Assembly: GCA_028274925.1 (NCBI GenBank)
Contig: JAQCNR010000131.1
Location: forward strand, 1 to 6,012
Source: Halovenus sp.
Lineage (GTDB): Archaea; Halobacteriota; Halobacteria; Halobacteriales; Haloarculaceae
DNA: 6,012 nucleotides
Direction: 5' to 3'
The position numbers and the translations under genes were made by a program. Under the pieces are notes generated by a model. It was not told the origin of the DNA, searched no databases, and saw nothing but the letters and a program-made list of their open reading frames with translations. Numbering within the stretch: position 1 is the first letter of the stretch; every line of letters begins with the position of its first letter. Shown one piece after another: positions 4,805 through 6,012 of this stretch.

Positions 4805-5851
4805 ATGGACCAACTAATGACCAGAGAGGATTTCACGACCGAACCGGCAGTGCTCAAGCAGGCACTCGACCAGGTGGACGAGGCGCTGTACGTACTCGAA
4901 GACGGGCAGTTCGAGACGGTCAACCAGCCGTTGCTTGAACTGACCGGCTACGGCCGCGACAAACTGCTCGGCGAGTCACCAGAGCAGGTGTACCACCCCG
5001 AGGCAGTCGACGAACACCAGCGACACGTCCAGTGGTTGCAGGAGTCGGGAGACGACTCCGTCGAGTGGTTTTGCCGGGTCGTTACGAAAGGCGGGACAGA
5101 ACTGCCGGTCCGGGTTGAGCAGACCGCCGCGACTGCCGGAGACGACACCGCAATCGTCGGCCGCATCCAGGACATCCGCCAGGAGGTCCAGCAGGAACAG
5201 AAACTCAATATCCTGACGCGAGCGCTACGGCACAACATCCGCAACCAGATGAATCTCGTCGTCGGCCACGCGAACACCCTCCAGGAAATCGACGACCCGA
5301 ACTACCGGACGGCCGCCGAGACGGTCGAAGAGGTCGGGCGGCGAGTCATCAACCTCGCCGACAAAGCCCGGAAGGCACACGAGCACCTCGACGTTCCACC
5401 CGAGGAGGACTGTCGCGTCGAACTGGTCGAGATGTCGACACTCGTCGTCGAGAAGTTCGGCATCAAACAGCCATCGTCAGCGGTGACGACGGACTTGCCC
5501 GACCGTGCACCGGCACTTGCACCGCCGTCGGTCGATGTGGCACTGATTGAACTGATGGAGAACGCCGCCATACACCATCAGAGCGGGAGCGGTCCCGTCA
5601 CCGTACGAATCGAGACCGAGGCCGAAACGACCGCACTCCACGTCGAAGACGAGTGTGAGCCAATTCCCGACGAAGTCGTCGAGATCGTCGACCGTGGGGA
5701 GGAACAGCCACTCCAGCACAACGAAGGGCTGGGGCTGTGGATTGCCCGCTGGATTACCGACATCGTCAACGGCGAGTTGACCTTCGAGCGCCGCGAGGAC
5801 GACACCGGAAACAGAGTCTCGCTGAAATTCGAGACGCTGGAGTCGGTCTAA
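4805..5851 (+). CDS. PAS domain-containing sensor histidine kinase, soluble
   Basis: A 348-residue haloarchaeal-type sensor kinase expected to autophosphorylate on a histidine in response to a cytoplasmic signal. One PAS domain covers about 17-125 (VDEALYVLEDGQFETVNQPLLELTGY through VGRIQDIRQE), followed by a short coiled linker. The dimerisation/phosphoacceptor helix has ALRHNIRNQ with candidate His143. The ATP-binding domain has an N-box ELMENAAIHH (E249, N253) and a G2 box GLGLWIARWI (308-317). The G1 box reads EDECEPIP (281-288): Asp282 is kept, but both glycines of the usual DxGxG are replaced (C284, P286). There is no membrane segment, signal peptide or receiver domain, and no response regulator gene in the window. 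ATG 4805 is the earliest start possible; ATG 4817 (residue 5) is an alternative. It is divergent from the dioxygenase, and its stop overlaps that of the convergent cupin gene. Confidence 0.92.
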   Translation: MDQLMTREDFTTEPAVLKQALDQVDEALYVLEDGQFETVNQPLLELTGYGRDKLLGESPEQVYHPEAVDEHQRHVQWLQESGDDSVEWFCRVVTKGGTELPVRVEQTAATAGDDTAIVGRIQDIRQEVQQEQKLNILTRALRHNIRNQMNLVVGHANTLQEIDDPNYRTAAETVEEVGRRVINLADKARKAHEHLDVPPEEDCRVELVEMSTLVVEKFGIKQPSSAVTTDLPDRAPALAPPSVDVALIELMENAAIHHQSGSGPVTVRIETEAETTALHVEDECEPIPDEVVEIVDRGEEQPLQHNEGLGLWIARWITDIVNGELTFERREDDTGNRVSLKFETLESV

Positions 5852-6012
5852 CCTGGCATCGGACAGAGACTTGCGGTGAACACTGCCCGCTCGTCGGTGT
5901 CGTTGCGCGCACCGTGTTCGACGCCGCGGTCGTGGTGGACAACGCCCGGTGCTTCGATTTCTTCCTCGGTGCCGTCCTGAATGACTGTCACCGTTCCTTC
6001 GACGACGTGGAA
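5848..6012 (-). CDS. Cupin-domain protein (partial, only the last 54 residues)
   Basis: An open frame enters from the right edge and ends at TAG (complement of 5848-5850); the N-terminal part and start lie outside the window. The visible 54 residues begin FHVVEGTVTVIQDGTEEEIEAPG and end TASLCPMPG. The pattern EG-beta-strand-turn followed by APGVVHHDRGVEHGARN matches the end of cupin motif 1 and motif 2, with the H(x)3N signature at H37 and N41 of the fragment, and the metal-binding role of that His is expected from the family. Small single-domain cupins of this kind often have no assigned substrate, so none is given. Codon usage matches the surroundings. The last four bases (5848-5851) overlap the kinase gene tail-to-tail. 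The reading frame is convincing; the family call is good, and the function is unknown. Confidence 0.8.
   Translation of the reverse strand, partial: FHVVEGTVTVIQDGTEEEIEAPGVVHHDRGVEHGARNDTDERAVFTASLCPMPG

Overview
The window looks like chromosomal DNA from a halophilic archaeon (class Halobacteria). The evidence is GC-rich DNA with strong third-position G/C, mostly acidic proteins, start codons lying 27-30 bases downstream of TATA-like BoxA elements (the leaderless haloarchaeal layout), a twin-arginine lipoprotein signal, an archaeal tRNA methyltransferase (aTrm56) and a haloarchaeal-style PAS histidine kinase. Nothing suggests a mobile element, CRISPR array, tRNA or rRNA.

Layout. (1) Bases 1-1871, minus strand: a two-gene ABC-2 exporter operon, ATPase first (1158-1871), then a permease (1-1161) that runs off the left edge. 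Their stop and start codons overlap as ATGA. (2) Bases 1872-1989: a divergent promoter region with a perfect 9-bp inverted repeat wrapped around the BoxA of the rightward genes. (3) Bases 1990-3658, plus strand: a likely three-gene unit made of an unrecognised basic 147-aa protein, a Tat-exported DsbA-like thiol-disulfide lipoprotein, and aTrm56, which 2'-O-methylates C56 of tRNA. (4) Bases 3659-4645, minus strand: a two-domain VOC ring-cleaving dioxygenase of the MhqO/PcpA type, whose stop codon abuts the stop of aTrm56. (5) Bases 4646-4804: a second divergent region containing several inverted repeats, including a hairpin that ends exactly at the kinase start codon. (6) Bases 4805-5851, plus strand: a soluble PAS-histidine kinase without a receiver domain. 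(7) Bases 5848-6012, minus strand: the C-terminal end of a cupin-domain protein whose stop codon overlaps the kinase stop.

How the genes relate. The ABC pair forms one exporter. The dioxygenase, kinase and cupin are packed head-to-head and tail-to-tail, which permits shared control but does not prove it. Substrates and signals cannot be read from the sequence. I see no clearly new multi-gene system. The most interesting material is regulatory DNA: the operator-like repeat at 1948-1972 and the palindromes between the dioxygenase and the kinase.
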